DNA from: Bacteroidota bacterium
GTDB taxonomy: Bacteria > Bacteroidota > Bacteroidia > Flavobacteriales > Flavobacteriaceae
Assembly: GCA_012522045.1 (NCBI GenBank)
Contig: JAAYLC010000207.1
Span: 1-36,149 of the forward strand
Length of the DNA stretch: 36,149 nucleotides
Direction of reading: 5' to 3'
The notes beneath the pieces were generated by a model. The model ran no database searches, was not told the origin of the DNA, and saw nothing but the letters and a program-made list of their open reading frames with translations. The position numbers and the translations under genes are program-made. Positions 26,488-33,784 of the stretch are shown piece by piece. Position 1 is the first letter of the stretch. Every line of letters starts with the position of its first letter.

Positions 26488-26580
26488 GTAGTTTTTGGAA
26501 GGCGAGGAAAATCAACAAACCCCCGCCTTCCGTGAAAATACTACCAATCACCAATTAGCATTTTCACAACCAAAAACTAC
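26488..26580 (-). repeat. 93-bp structured inverted-repeat element directly after nosZ
   Basis: Nested perfect inverted repeats make a three-way junction. The outer stem pairs GTAGTTTTTGG (26488-26498) with CCAAAAACTAC (26570-26580). Inner arm 1 pairs GGAAGGCG (26497-26504) with CGCCTTCC (26524-26531). Inner arm 2 pairs GTGAAAAT (26532-26539) with ATTTTCAC (26560-26567). The two inner arms abut. The element starts 4 bases after the nosZ stop. There is no T-run, so it is not an intrinsic terminator. A degenerate 16-base direct repeat of its left end (GTGTAGATTTTGGA at 26470) lies beside it. It could be an mRNA stabiliser, a REP/MITE-like element or an RNase site. Confidence 0.7.
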
Positions 26581-26584
26581 CTTA

Positions 26585-28552
26585 TTAATCTTCACCGACA
26601 CTCCAGCTTAATGGCAAATTGGAGTCGGCCGGACTGACACGAACATATCCTTGCATTTCTTGGTGTAGTGCCGAACAGAAGTCAGTACAATAGAATGGCC
26701 ACACCCCTACTTGTTTGGGTTCCCAAACCAAAGTTTCAGTTGCTCCGGGCATAATCAGCATTTCGGCGTTGTTAGCGCCAATTGTTGCAAAGCCGTGAGG
26801 AACGTCAAAATCTTGTTCAAGATTGGTCACGTGGAAATAAACTTTATCCCCTACTTTGATACCTTCAATATTATCAGGATTAAAATGACTTCGAATAATC
26901 GTCATATACACATGCACCTCTTTTCCATTTCTCTCGATGCGAACATCCGAACTTTTAAGAGTTGCATGCGGGTGTTTGTTGTCAGACAATCGATAAAACT
27001 GTTTTGATTTGTCTTTTATAATTTCCGCAGGAATAGCAGCAGCGTAATGCGGTTCCCCAATGGTTGGGAAATCCAACAGCAATTCCATTTTGTCTCCGGT
27101 AATGTCAAACAATTGTGCTGAGTGCGTGAGTTCCGGACCTGTTGGGAGGTATCTGTCTTTGGTGATTTTATTCATCGCCACAAAGTACTTTCCAAATGGT
27201 TTTCGTGAGTTCCCTCCAGGAATCATTCCGTGACCGACAGAGTAAAACACCGGTTGTCTGTCTAAGACTTCCCAAGTACCCACTTTCCATTTAACAACTT
27301 CTGACGAAATAAAGAAAGTCGTATAGGCGTTTCCTTTGTCATCGAATTCTGTGTGTAAAGGTCCCAAGCCCGGCTGTTTTACAACACCTGCCAAAATATC
27401 CTCAAAGTTTAAAATCGGGATTCCGTAAGCTTCTCCATCAAATTTTTCATTTTCGATGGCATCAAGCATTTTGGTAAAGCTGTGAACCGTTAAATCCGCA
27501 GAAAGTTTTCCGTTTCCAATGATGTATTCTCCTGTAGGATCTACGTCACAACCGTGTGGAGATTTTGGAGTCGGAAGGAAAAATACTGCACCGGGAACAT
27601 CCAACGGATCTACCGTCAACACTTCTTCTATAATTGTTGAAGTTGCCACGTGAGAATCCATATCCATTACGTTGTGAGCATAACGTGTAGGTGTCATCTT
27701 ACCGCCTCCGTTGTTCACATACTCTTCAATTTTTTTCCAGTTTACGGCAGCAATAAAGTCCTTGTCATTCTGTGATGCATTTACTTCTAAAAGCGTATGA
27801 GATTCTTCGGTATTATAAGTGGTAAAGAAGAACCATCCGTGGCTTTTATCACGTCCGGGATGAGACAAATCATAGTTAAAACCCGGCATCATCAATTGAA
27901 ATTTTATTGCCATTCTTCCGGTTTCCTGATCCACAGAAATAAAGGTCAATGCGCCTTTAAAGTTTCCTTTATACTCTTTAATGGACATGTCTCTTTGCGG
28001 CACAGGAATTGAAAATCGGGTTCCCGCAACCACATATTCTGTGTTTTCGGTAATAAATGATGAACTGTGGTTCCCCGCACTGTTAGGAATTTCGATTATT
28101 TCCTCTGTTTTAAATGTTTCCAACCCGATACGAGCAATTCGCGGAGTATTGTTTCCATTGATAAAAATCCAACGACCGTCAAGGACGCCGTCGGTTTGAG
28201 AAATGTCAGGATGGTGCGAATCATCCCAAGGTACAAACCCGAACGATGTGTTTAACATCGGTTTGGTTTCTTCGGTATATCCCCATCCGTTTTCGGGATT
28301 TTGAGAAAACACCGGCAATACCTTTAACAATCTTCCTGAAGGCAATCCGTAAACTCCCAATTGTCCGCTAAATCCTCCGGAGAAAAATCCGTAATATTCG
28401 TCGTGTTCACCGGGAGCCACGTAAACGCGTTCGGCTGCGTTGGTGGCTAAACCTCCCTGTCCTCGCAGTTTCTTTTGGTTATCCCCATTGTTACAGCTTA
28501 CCAATCCGGCAATCAAAACAAGGGAAAATAAATACTGAATGGTTTTTTTCAT
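26585..28552 (-). CDS. nosZ: Nitrous-oxide reductase NosZ, Sec-exported lipoprotein (clade II type)
   Basis: NosZ reduces N2O to N2 with electrons from cytochrome c. It has 655 residues. The leader lacks the twin-arginine motif of clade I NosZ and is a Sec/lipoprotein signal ending AGLVSC (Cys20), a clade II feature. The propeller domain shows CuZ histidine segments: DDSHHPDISQTDG, YAHNVMDMDSHVATS, KSPHGCDVDPTGEY, LGPLHTEFDDKGNAYT. The C-terminal cupredoxin domain carries the CuA motif CTDFCSALHQEM (Cys622, Cys626, His630, Met633), with a further His586 in DVPHGFATIG. All expected ligands appear present. The upstream gap (28553-28642) has no clear promoter, so the gene is probably read from the cytochrome c promoter. 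A structured element follows the stop. Confidence 0.97.
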   Translation of the reverse strand: MKKTIQYLFSLVLIAGLVSCNNGDNQKKLRGQGGLATNAAERVYVAPGEHDEYYGFFSGGFSGQLGVYGLPSGRLLKVLPVFSQNPENGWGYTEETKPMLNTSFGFVPWDDSHHPDISQTDGVLDGRWIFINGNNTPRIARIGLETFKTEEIIEIPNSAGNHSSSFITENTEYVVAGTRFSIPVPQRDMSIKEYKGNFKGALTFISVDQETGRMAIKFQLMMPGFNYDLSHPGRDKSHGWFFFTTYNTEESHTLLEVNASQNDKDFIAAVNWKKIEEYVNNGGGKMTPTRYAHNVMDMDSHVATSTIIEEVLTVDPLDVPGAVFFLPTPKSPHGCDVDPTGEYIIGNGKLSADLTVHSFTKMLDAIENEKFDGEAYGIPILNFEDILAGVVKQPGLGPLHTEFDDKGNAYTTFFISSEVVKWKVGTWEVLDRQPVFYSVGHGMIPGGNSRKPFGKYFVAMNKITKDRYLPTGPELTHSAQLFDITGDKMELLLDFPTIGEPHYAAAIPAEIIKDKSKQFYRLSDNKHPHATLKSSDVRIERNGKEVHVYMTIIRSHFNPDNIEGIKVGDKVYFHVTNLEQDFDVPHGFATIGANNAEMLIMPGATETLVWEPKQVGVWPFYCTDFCSALHQEMQGYVRVSPADSNLPLSWSVGED

Positions 28553-28642
28553 TGTTTAAAATTTAGAATAATATTGAGTTAGTTTTATTTTATAGTGTTT
28601 CAAGCGTATTGAAAAGCTATTTATATTAAATAAAATTCGTTT

Positions 28643-29146
28643 TTATAAGGTTCTGAAATATTCCAATATCTGACGTGCTTCTTCTTCGGTTAAGTTTTGA
28701 TTTGCCATCGGCGAACCATTAAACTCCATCAATAATTCTTTTGCCAAAGGATCTTTTTGTACCATTTCCTCGGGATTTAAAATCATATTCATAATCCATT
28801 CGGGAGTACGTCTTTCAAGTATTCCTTTGGGAGCCGGACCAATAAATCTTCTGTCCGGTTTGTGACATGCCAAACAATTCACATTGTAAACTTCTTTTCC
28901 TTTTGCTGCCATTTCCTGATTAATGGTCTCATCTAACGTTAAGCTCTTGATGGGACCGATTCCTTTGGTAGACATATCTACTCTTTCAGAAGGTTTTACA
29001 TCGGAAACCGCAGATGAAGTGGTTTCTACTTTTTCCGTGGTCTGTGTGCGTAAGGTTACTTTTTCTTCCTTTTTTTCTTCTTTTCCACCGCAACTTACAA
29101 CTCCAAATATTGCAAAGGCAGCTAAAATTGACATAACATGTTTCAT
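28643..29146 (-). CDS. Monoheme cytochrome c lipoprotein, probable electron donor to NosZ
   Basis: The product has 167 residues with a lipoprotein signal ending FGVVSC (Cys19). A Lys/Glu/Thr-rich linker follows, then a class I cytochrome c domain with heme motif CLACH (Cys91, Cys94, His95). The axial Met is probably in MEFNGSPMANQNLTEEEA, a typical C-terminal Met loop, and the end is ARQILEYFRTL. It is the first gene of the nos operon and likely passes electrons from the quinol pool or a bc/ACIII complex to NosZ. I chose the ATG at 29146, which gives a compact signal peptide; the frame is open from 29176. A TACATTTG promoter box and a CRP/FNR-like palindrome lie upstream. Confidence 0.92.
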   Translation of the reverse strand: MKHVMSILAAFAIFGVVSCGGKEEKKEEKVTLRTQTTEKVETTSSAVSDVKPSERVDMSTKGIGPIKSLTLDETINQEMAAKGKEVYNVNCLACHKPDRRFIGPAPKGILERRTPEWIMNMILNPEEMVQKDPLAKELLMEFNGSPMANQNLTEEEARQILEYFRTL

Positions 29147-29173
29147 GGTAGTTCGTGTTTTAAAATTTCTATA

Positions 29174-29181
29174 CAAATGTA
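29174..29181 (-). promoter_or_regulatory. Promoter box of the nos operon
   Basis: The minus strand reads TACATTTG, a perfect TAnnTTTG. The inferred start near 29171 gives a leader of about 25 bases before the cytochrome c ATG. The box centre is 33 bp downstream of the palindrome at 29204-29217, which puts the palindrome near -40, the usual position for CRP/FNR class II activation. Confidence 0.75.
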
Positions 29182-29203
29182 GCGGGTGATGTTGGCTGCT
29201 AAA

Positions 29204-29217
29204 ATGATTTTAATCAT
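29204..29217 (-). promoter_or_regulatory. CRP/FNR-type operator of the nos operon
   Basis: ATGAT-TTTA-ATCAT is a perfect 5+4+5 palindrome, one change per half from the FNR consensus TTGAT-N4-ATCAA. The same arrangement occurs before two usp transcription units and the kinase/regulator operon in this window. The REC-CRP protein encoded at 33785-34828 is the obvious candidate to bind it. Confidence 0.65.
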
Positions 29218-29294
29218 ATTTAATACTTTTTTATCTTAATTTATTTCATCTATTTTTACGCTATGATTTTATTGATGATTTTAGACAAATTAAC

Positions 29295-29309
29295 TGTTAA
29301 TCATTAACA
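29295..29309. promoter_or_regulatory. 15-base palindrome in the nos/lipoprotein divergent region
   Basis: TGTTAAT-C-ATTAACA is a perfect inverted repeat with a one-base centre, about 68 bp upstream of the candidate promoter box of the divergent lipoprotein gene. It differs in half-site and spacing from the CRP/FNR-like boxes and may bind another regulator. Chance in AT-rich DNA is possible. Confidence 0.35.
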
Positions 29310-29366
29310 TAAATAATGATATTTGTCAGAATCGATAATTTATTTTAAAAGAATACATAAAAATGC

Positions 29367-29374
29367 TACATTTA
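29367..29374 (+). promoter_or_regulatory. Candidate promoter box of the His-rich lipoprotein gene
   Basis: TACATTTA matches TAnnTTTG at all but the last base. Transcription from it would start near 29378 and favours the ATG at 29411 over the upstream one at 29363-29365. Confidence 0.4.
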
Positions 29375-29410
29375 CAGGAATTAAATAACTTATTAAAATT
29401 CCCCCCTCTT

Positions 29411-29914
29411 ATGAATCAATTATTACTTCCGCTTTATGTAATGGCATTATTAATTGTAACCGGTTGCAACAACACGAATACAAAATCTGGTACCACAGAT
29501 CCAGAAGTTCACAACCATTCGGAAACTACTAACGCAATAGAGCATGCTCACCAAGAAATTGCTTCCACAAAAGATTCTTGGTTAGAAGAAATTGAACTTG
29601 ACAATGGAAATTTATGGAATGCCAACCCTGAAACGATTGAAGGTGTAGAAAATATGCGAAGACATATTCAAACTGCCTCGTTATCCGACGCCGAGTCCTA
29701 TCGTAAACTGGGAGAAAAATTAAATGAGGAGAAAAACTATATCGTAAGAGAATGTACTATGACCGGACTTTCTCACGACAATTTGCACGTGTGGTTACAT
29801 CCGTTAATTGAACAAATAAGCACATTATCTGATACACCTACTGTTGAGGAAGGAAACTATTTAGTAACGGATATCGAAGAGCGCTTAACCCGTTTTTACG
29901 ATTATTTTAAATAG
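29411..29914 (+). CDS. His-rich lipoprotein, hypothetical, divergent from the nos operon
   Basis: The product has 167 residues and I cannot assign a function. The lipoprotein signal is LLIVTGC (Cys19). The mature N-terminus is His-rich (PEVHNHSETTN, IEHAHQEIAS). A helical domain follows, with LSDAESYRKLGEKLNEEK, then ECTMTGLSHDNLHVWLHPL and ISTLSDTPTVEEGNYLV, and the end LTRFYDYFK. The pattern of His and Met in a helical bundle suggests metal or heme binding, and the position beside nosZ suggests copper handling; both are inference. The frame is open from 29363, but the ATG at 29411 begins a good signal peptide. It converges with the first usp gene, 12 bases apart. Confidence 0.7.
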   Translation: MNQLLLPLYVMALLIVTGCNNTNTKSGTTDPEVHNHSETTNAIEHAHQEIASTKDSWLEEIELDNGNLWNANPETIEGVENMRRHIQTASLSDAESYRKLGEKLNEEKNYIVRECTMTGLSHDNLHVWLHPLIEQISTLSDTPTVEEGNYLVTDIEERLTRFYDYFK

Positions 29915-29926
29915 TACAAGAAGCTT

Positions 29927-30778
29927 TTATTCTCTGGAATCGTGCATCGCCAAAAGCGGAATTTCGGTGTGCATTCCCAGTTCTTTAATCATCGGATTGG
30001 AGAAAATACTTCCGAAAAAGTCGTGTTTTTTATTGACCATTGCAATCATTTCACTTTCTCTGCTTTGGATAAAAGTACGAACACCGTCATTTACCTTAAT
30101 ATCGTATAAGCGATGGTGCGTAAATGTTGCCGGCAATAAAATTGCTTCTAAGGTTTTCTTGTTTTCTTCTTGACGTTCGGTCAAATTTCCATTGTTTTGA
30201 ATGTGCAAAATACGAATGGGAGCTTTGGTTATTCGGGCAATATCGACCAGTTTTTTCATTTCTTCCTTTTTGTAATGGGTTCGGAAACTGGTAGGGAAAA
30301 CAATTTCATTTGGATTTTTAAATGCGTATCCCGAAGGAATTGCAAAAACAGGACAACTCCTCACCTCCTCGATTACATTTAATGCATTACTCCCGAAAAT
30401 AGCAGATTTTTTATTGCTCTTTCCTTTGGTTCCCATAACGATTAAGTTAATCTGTTCCTCTTTGGCAGTTTCATTCATCACTTTGTAAAACTGTCCAAAA
30501 CGAGTCACAAAACGCAACCGGTGGTGCTCATTATTGGAATTTTTACGAACTTTTCCTTCCAATATTTTCATGTTATTTTCTGCCTGACTGATGATGCGAT
30601 CACACTCTTCCTTGGAAGGTTCGGGAACTATTAAATTTTCTTTATCCATCCCGGAGTGATAATAGGTGTGTAATATTAAAAATTCACATGGTTTCTCTTT
30701 AAAAAGTGTAAATGCATAATTTATGGCATTAAATGCATTGTCTGAAAAATCTGTGGGAATCAGTATTTTATAAGTCAT
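29927..30778 (-). CDS. Tandem universal stress protein (two Usp domains), third gene of the usp operon
   Basis: The product has 283 residues in two UspA-like domains (about 1-145 and 150-283). Domain 1 starts YKILIPTDFSDNAFNAINYA and has the ATP-binding loop MGTKGKSNKKSAIFGSNA, then CPVFAIP, fitting G-x2-G-x9-G(S/T). Domain 2 starts IVFPTSFRTHYKKEEM but lacks the nucleotide loop (MVNKKHDFFGSIFSN), ending IPLLAMHD. Domain 2 is thus a degenerate partner. The start is ATG 30778, two codons inside the open frame. Gaps to the upstream usp genes are 6-12 bases, so all three are one operon. Such proteins often respond to oxygen limitation. Confidence 0.9.
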   Translation of the reverse strand: MTYKILIPTDFSDNAFNAINYAFTLFKEKPCEFLILHTYYHSGMDKENLIVPEPSKEECDRIISQAENNMKILEGKVRKNSNNEHHRLRFVTRFGQFYKVMNETAKEEQINLIVMGTKGKSNKKSAIFGSNALNVIEEVRSCPVFAIPSGYAFKNPNEIVFPTSFRTHYKKEEMKKLVDIARITKAPIRILHIQNNGNLTERQEENKKTLEAILLPATFTHHRLYDIKVNDGVRTFIQSRESEMIAMVNKKHDFFGSIFSNPMIKELGMHTEIPLLAMHDSRE

Positions 30779-30790
30779 AAGCAATTCATT

Positions 30791-31645
30791 TTAAGAGGTT
30801 ACAGGCGCAGGAATTACAAGGGTAGGAACATTCCGATGTTGTCCTACACGGGTAACAACAGGTTCTCTGAATAGTTTTTTAATAAAGGCGTGTTTGTGAA
30901 AAATTAGAGAAATTAAATCGATATTTTTTTCATCGATTAACTTATGCAAAGTGTTGGAAACGCTTTTATCTTTCTTGACGAAAACAAATTGTGAATCGTA
31001 TTCGGACAAATCGTTTCGATAATTTTCATAATTTTCAAGTTGTTTTTTAGACAAATCGGCTTCATCACCTACATGAACCAAAATTATTTCCGAACCAAAA
31101 TGACGCACCAAACGCGTCAAAGCTTTTATTCTCGAAATGGGCATAAAATCATTGTAATCTGTAGCAAACGCAATGAATCTTGGAATTACAAAATTCACGT
31201 CATTAGGAACAATTAACAAGGGACATCCTTGAATGGTCTGAGTGATATACTCCGTGGTGCTTCCCATCAATACTTCTTCAAGTCCGGTGCGTCCTTTACT
31301 TCCCATAGCCACCAAACTCGCACCTTCATTTTCAATCATCGAATTAATTTCTCGAGATAAGGTATAAGGCGTGGTGATAAATCTGTAGTGATGATTTGTC
31401 GGGATTTTATCAGCTTTTAATTTTTCCAGCAAACGCTCCCCTTCTTTGGTGGTGCTCTTGGTTAGCTTTTGTAACACAGCATCGGAACGTCCCACATCTA
31501 CCCGACTGGTGAGCTGGCTCATTTCGGCTTCAAAAGAATGTAAAATTGTAAATTGAACTTCTTCGTAAGCATACAATTTGCAAGTGTACAATAATGCTGC
31601 ATAAGCATTTTCTGAAAAATCGGTTGGTACAATGATTTTTTTCAT
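30791..31645 (-). CDS. Tandem universal stress protein, second gene of the usp operon
   Basis: The product has 284 residues. Domain 1 starts KKIIVPTDFSENAYAALLY and keeps a full nucleotide loop, MGSKGRTGLEEVLMGSTTEY, followed by CPLLIVP. Domain 2 starts FIAFATDYNDFMPISRIKAL and has no loop (LIFHKHAFIKKLFREPVVTR, VPTLVIP). The His in the second domain (FHKHAF) matches the paralogues' NKKHDF and NRRHSY, a pattern shared by three of the four Usp proteins here. The gene lies 6 bases after the first usp gene. The start ATG at 31645 is unambiguous. Confidence 0.9.
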   Translation of the reverse strand: MKKIIVPTDFSENAYAALLYTCKLYAYEEVQFTILHSFEAEMSQLTSRVDVGRSDAVLQKLTKSTTKEGERLLEKLKADKIPTNHHYRFITTPYTLSREINSMIENEGASLVAMGSKGRTGLEEVLMGSTTEYITQTIQGCPLLIVPNDVNFVIPRFIAFATDYNDFMPISRIKALTRLVRHFGSEIILVHVGDEADLSKKQLENYENYRNDLSEYDSQFVFVKKDKSVSNTLHKLIDEKNIDLISLIFHKHAFIKKLFREPVVTRVGQHRNVPTLVIPAPVTS

Positions 31646-31651
31646 GAATAA

Positions 31652-32497
31652 TTAACGTGGTAAATTTTGTAAAACTAAAAATGGAATTTTAATATTTAAA
31701 CCTATTTTTTCAATGGTTGATTGGTATAGTATATTTTCCAGATAGGAATGACGTCTGTTTACCATCACCAACATATCCGGATTGTTTTTTTCAATAAAGG
31801 TATTGATTCCCTGAGTTATATCATCTTCTTCAATGTGATGAAAATAAGTATGATTTTCACGCAATACTGCTTCAATAAAAACTTTGTTATCTTTTTGTCG
31901 CAACGATAAGTTTTTGTGTTTGGAAACATACAGAAAATGAATTCTTGCGCCGAAACGTTTGCCGATATTTGACAACAATTTTAATTCGCGTCTTTTGTAT
32001 GGCAATTGAAAATCTGTGGCAAAAACGATATTTTCAGGATAATCCAGTTCTTGAGATTCAGGAACAGCAAGCACGGGACACTTAACGTATTTTATAACTT
32101 GCAAGGTATTGCTTCCGAAAGTCAATTTTTTATCGGCAGTTTTACCTTTTGTTCCCATAATGACAAGGTCGATGTTTTCACGCTCTACCCAATCATTAAC
32201 AGCATCAACCAAAGAACTAAATTCCGGACAACATTCCACAGTATGTTTTGGATTTGGCGACAACACAAAAATTTCTTTTTGAAGCATTTTCAAAGCGGCA
32301 TCCGTCTGAATAAAAATTTCACGTTTTACGGTCTCAAACTCACTGTCCTGTTTTTGATTTACCAAATCGTAAACTTCATCAGCATATGCGTGTAATAAAA
32401 AAATATGTGCCGGTCCATGTTTAAATAATTCCGTTGCGTAATGGGTTGCTTTAAGCGCATTTTCTGATAAATCCGTTGGAATTAGAATCTTGAGCAT
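31652..32497 (-). CDS. Tandem universal stress protein, first gene of the usp operon
   Basis: The product has 281 residues. Domain 1 starts LKILIPTDLSENALKATHYA with the loop MGTKGKTADKKLTFGSNT, then CPVLAVP. Domain 2 starts IVFATDFQLPYKRRELKLL with MVNRRHSYLENILYQSTIEK and IPFLVLQ, no nucleotide loop. It is closest to the gene at 29927, sharing the GTKGK...FGSN loop and the NxRH/NKKH segment, so these look like recent duplicates. A CRP/FNR-like palindrome and a promoter box precede the ATG at 32497 and presumably drive all three genes down to 29927. Confidence 0.9.
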   Translation of the reverse strand: MLKILIPTDLSENALKATHYATELFKHGPAHIFLLHAYADEVYDLVNQKQDSEFETVKREIFIQTDAALKMLQKEIFVLSPNPKHTVECCPEFSSLVDAVNDWVERENIDLVIMGTKGKTADKKLTFGSNTLQVIKYVKCPVLAVPESQELDYPENIVFATDFQLPYKRRELKLLSNIGKRFGARIHFLYVSKHKNLSLRQKDNKVFIEAVLRENHTYFHHIEEDDITQGINTFIEKNNPDMLVMVNRRHSYLENILYQSTIEKIGLNIKIPFLVLQNLPR

Positions 32498-32525
32498 GAA
32501 AATTTAATTAAATACTATTTTCTGA

Positions 32526-32569
32526 TAAAGATAGAAAAATCCATCATCTAAAGAAATGATATCAATCAT
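32526..32569 (-). promoter_or_regulatory. Promoter and CRP/FNR-type operator of the usp operon
   Basis: The palindrome ATGAT-ATCA-ATCAT occupies 32556-32569 and is extended by A/T to 16 bases. On the minus strand TATCTTTA (32526-32533) is a one-mismatch TAnnTTTG. Centre-to-centre spacing is 33 bp, identical to the nos promoter. The palindrome also lies about 40 bp before the divergent small membrane protein gene. Confidence 0.6.
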
Positions 32570-32601
32570 TAGTTCTAAAATTTTGGGATTTTCTTTGGAC
32601 A

Positions 32602-32907
32602 ATGAAAAGAACCGATTTTGTAATTTTAGGATATATGAAACTTTCCGTGATTACATATCTGATTATTACTACGGTGATTCTTGTCGCGGTGATAGTGTTC
32701 GTCGCTTTTGAAATTCCGTTTCATATTATTTTCTTCACCACGCTTTTGGGACAAATTCTGTTTATTTACAGCATTTTTAAAGTATTGACCGATACCTACA
32801 CCACCGATAAAACTTTTGATGATTTTTATGAAGACCATCCCATCAAGAAAGAATCAGCACGATTTATTCATGAATCACAAAAAAAGGAACTTCCAAATGA
32901 TAACTGA
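32602..32907 (+). CDS. Small two-helix membrane protein, hypothetical
   Basis: The product has 101 residues from the ATG at 32602, or 90 from the ATG at 32635 (MKLSVITYLII). It has two membrane helices, VITYLIITTVILVAVIVFVA and HIIFFTTLLGQILFIYSIF. The hydrophilic tail carries KTFDDFYEDHPIKKE and a charged end. No known motif. It lies between two divergent/convergent usp genes, and its 3' end overlaps the end of the usp gene on the other strand by 44 bases. The shared operator at 32556-32569 could control it as well. The acidic-then-basic tail pattern and clean membrane segments argue for a real gene. Confidence 0.65.
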   Translation: MKRTDFVILGYMKLSVITYLIITTVILVAVIVFVAFEIPFHIIFFTTLLGQILFIYSIFKVLTDTYTTDKTFDDFYEDHPIKKESARFIHESQKKELPNDN

Positions 32908-33682
32908 TTTCATCCGAATAAGTGCGCAGCAGCAACTTCTGAATAAAATTTAAATTTCGTGCCGGAATCGTTATCATACCTATGTTATATTCCTGCACAA
33001 ACTGCTGAATTCCAGACTCTAAATTCTCATTTTTCAAAAAGTGAAAACTGTGTTTCCAATCTTGGAAATAGGTGTTGATAAATTGTTTGTTTTCTAATTG
33101 CGTTGCAGTTAACGGCCGTCGTTTCATTCTCGGTTTGAGAATTCGAAGCGGACTGTTGTGAGTTTCCAATGTCAAAGTGAGTCGTTGTAACACTTCATTG
33201 CGGTACATACTATTAAAATCAGTAACAAAGGAAACATCCATTTTTTTGGAGAAAGTTGCATGTTCCGGAATTACCATAATCGGACATTGCACCTTGGTAA
33301 TTACTTGATAGGTATGACTGATGACAGATTCTTTTTCCAACCTTAAAAACCCTTTGGTTCCCATTACAATCAAGTTGATACGACGCAAATTTACTTGCCT
33401 TCGAACAGCTTCTACCAAAGACTCTTTTTCATAAACAGAAAAAAACTTGTGTTTTTTGTTTTTCTGCAGATTTAACGTCCTCAAATGTTTGTCTATAAGC
33501 TTGACAGGAGCATCTACAACCATAGGTTCAGACGGGTCATAAAATTCCGCTGTTTCATGTGTCGATTTTAACACATGCATGATAAAGAAATTAACTTGCT
33601 CATCTGTAAAATATTCAGATGCATACCGAATGGCATTTGCCGAATAATCGGAAAAATCCGTTGGAATTAGCACGTTTATCAT
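32864..33682 (-). CDS. Tandem universal stress protein, separately promoted, degenerate nucleotide loop
   Basis: The product has 272 residues. Domain 1 starts INVLIPTDFSDYSANAIRYA. Its loop region MGTKGFLRLEKESVISHTYQ keeps G-T-K-G but lacks the final G-S/T, so ATP binding is doubtful; CPIMVIP follows. Domain 2 starts VSFVTDFNSMYRNEVLQRL and ends TIPARNLNFIQKLLLRT with VPFFVIHE. It is the most diverged of the four. The ATG at 33682 gives the standard Usp N-terminus; the open frame extends to 33727 without a good start. It lies downstream of the REC-CRP gene, with its own palindrome and TACATTTG box. Confidence 0.88.
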   Translation of the reverse strand: MINVLIPTDFSDYSANAIRYASEYFTDEQVNFFIMHVLKSTHETAEFYDPSEPMVVDAPVKLIDKHLRTLNLQKNKKHKFFSVYEKESLVEAVRRQVNLRRINLIVMGTKGFLRLEKESVISHTYQVITKVQCPIMVIPEHATFSKKMDVSFVTDFNSMYRNEVLQRLTLTLETHNSPLRILKPRMKRRPLTATQLENKQFINTYFQDWKHSFHFLKNENLESGIQQFVQEYNIGMITIPARNLNFIQKLLLRTYSDEISYHLEVPFFVIHE

Positions 33683-33702
33683 CTCTGTCGCTCTATTGCG
33701 GA

Positions 33703-33746
33703 CAAATGTAACGTGAACTAAAAGCAATCAAAATGACAAAAGTCAG
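33703..33746 (-). promoter_or_regulatory. Promoter and CRP/FNR-type operator of the fourth usp gene
   Basis: The palindrome TGAC-AAAA-GTCA (33734-33745) sits with its centre exactly 33 bp from the centre of TACATTTG on the minus strand (33703-33710), the same geometry as the nos and usp-operon promoters. The half-site is TGAC rather than TGAT. Confidence 0.6.
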
Positions 33747-33784
33747 TTATTTAAAATCGGCTATAGATGCCTTAAACCTTAAAT

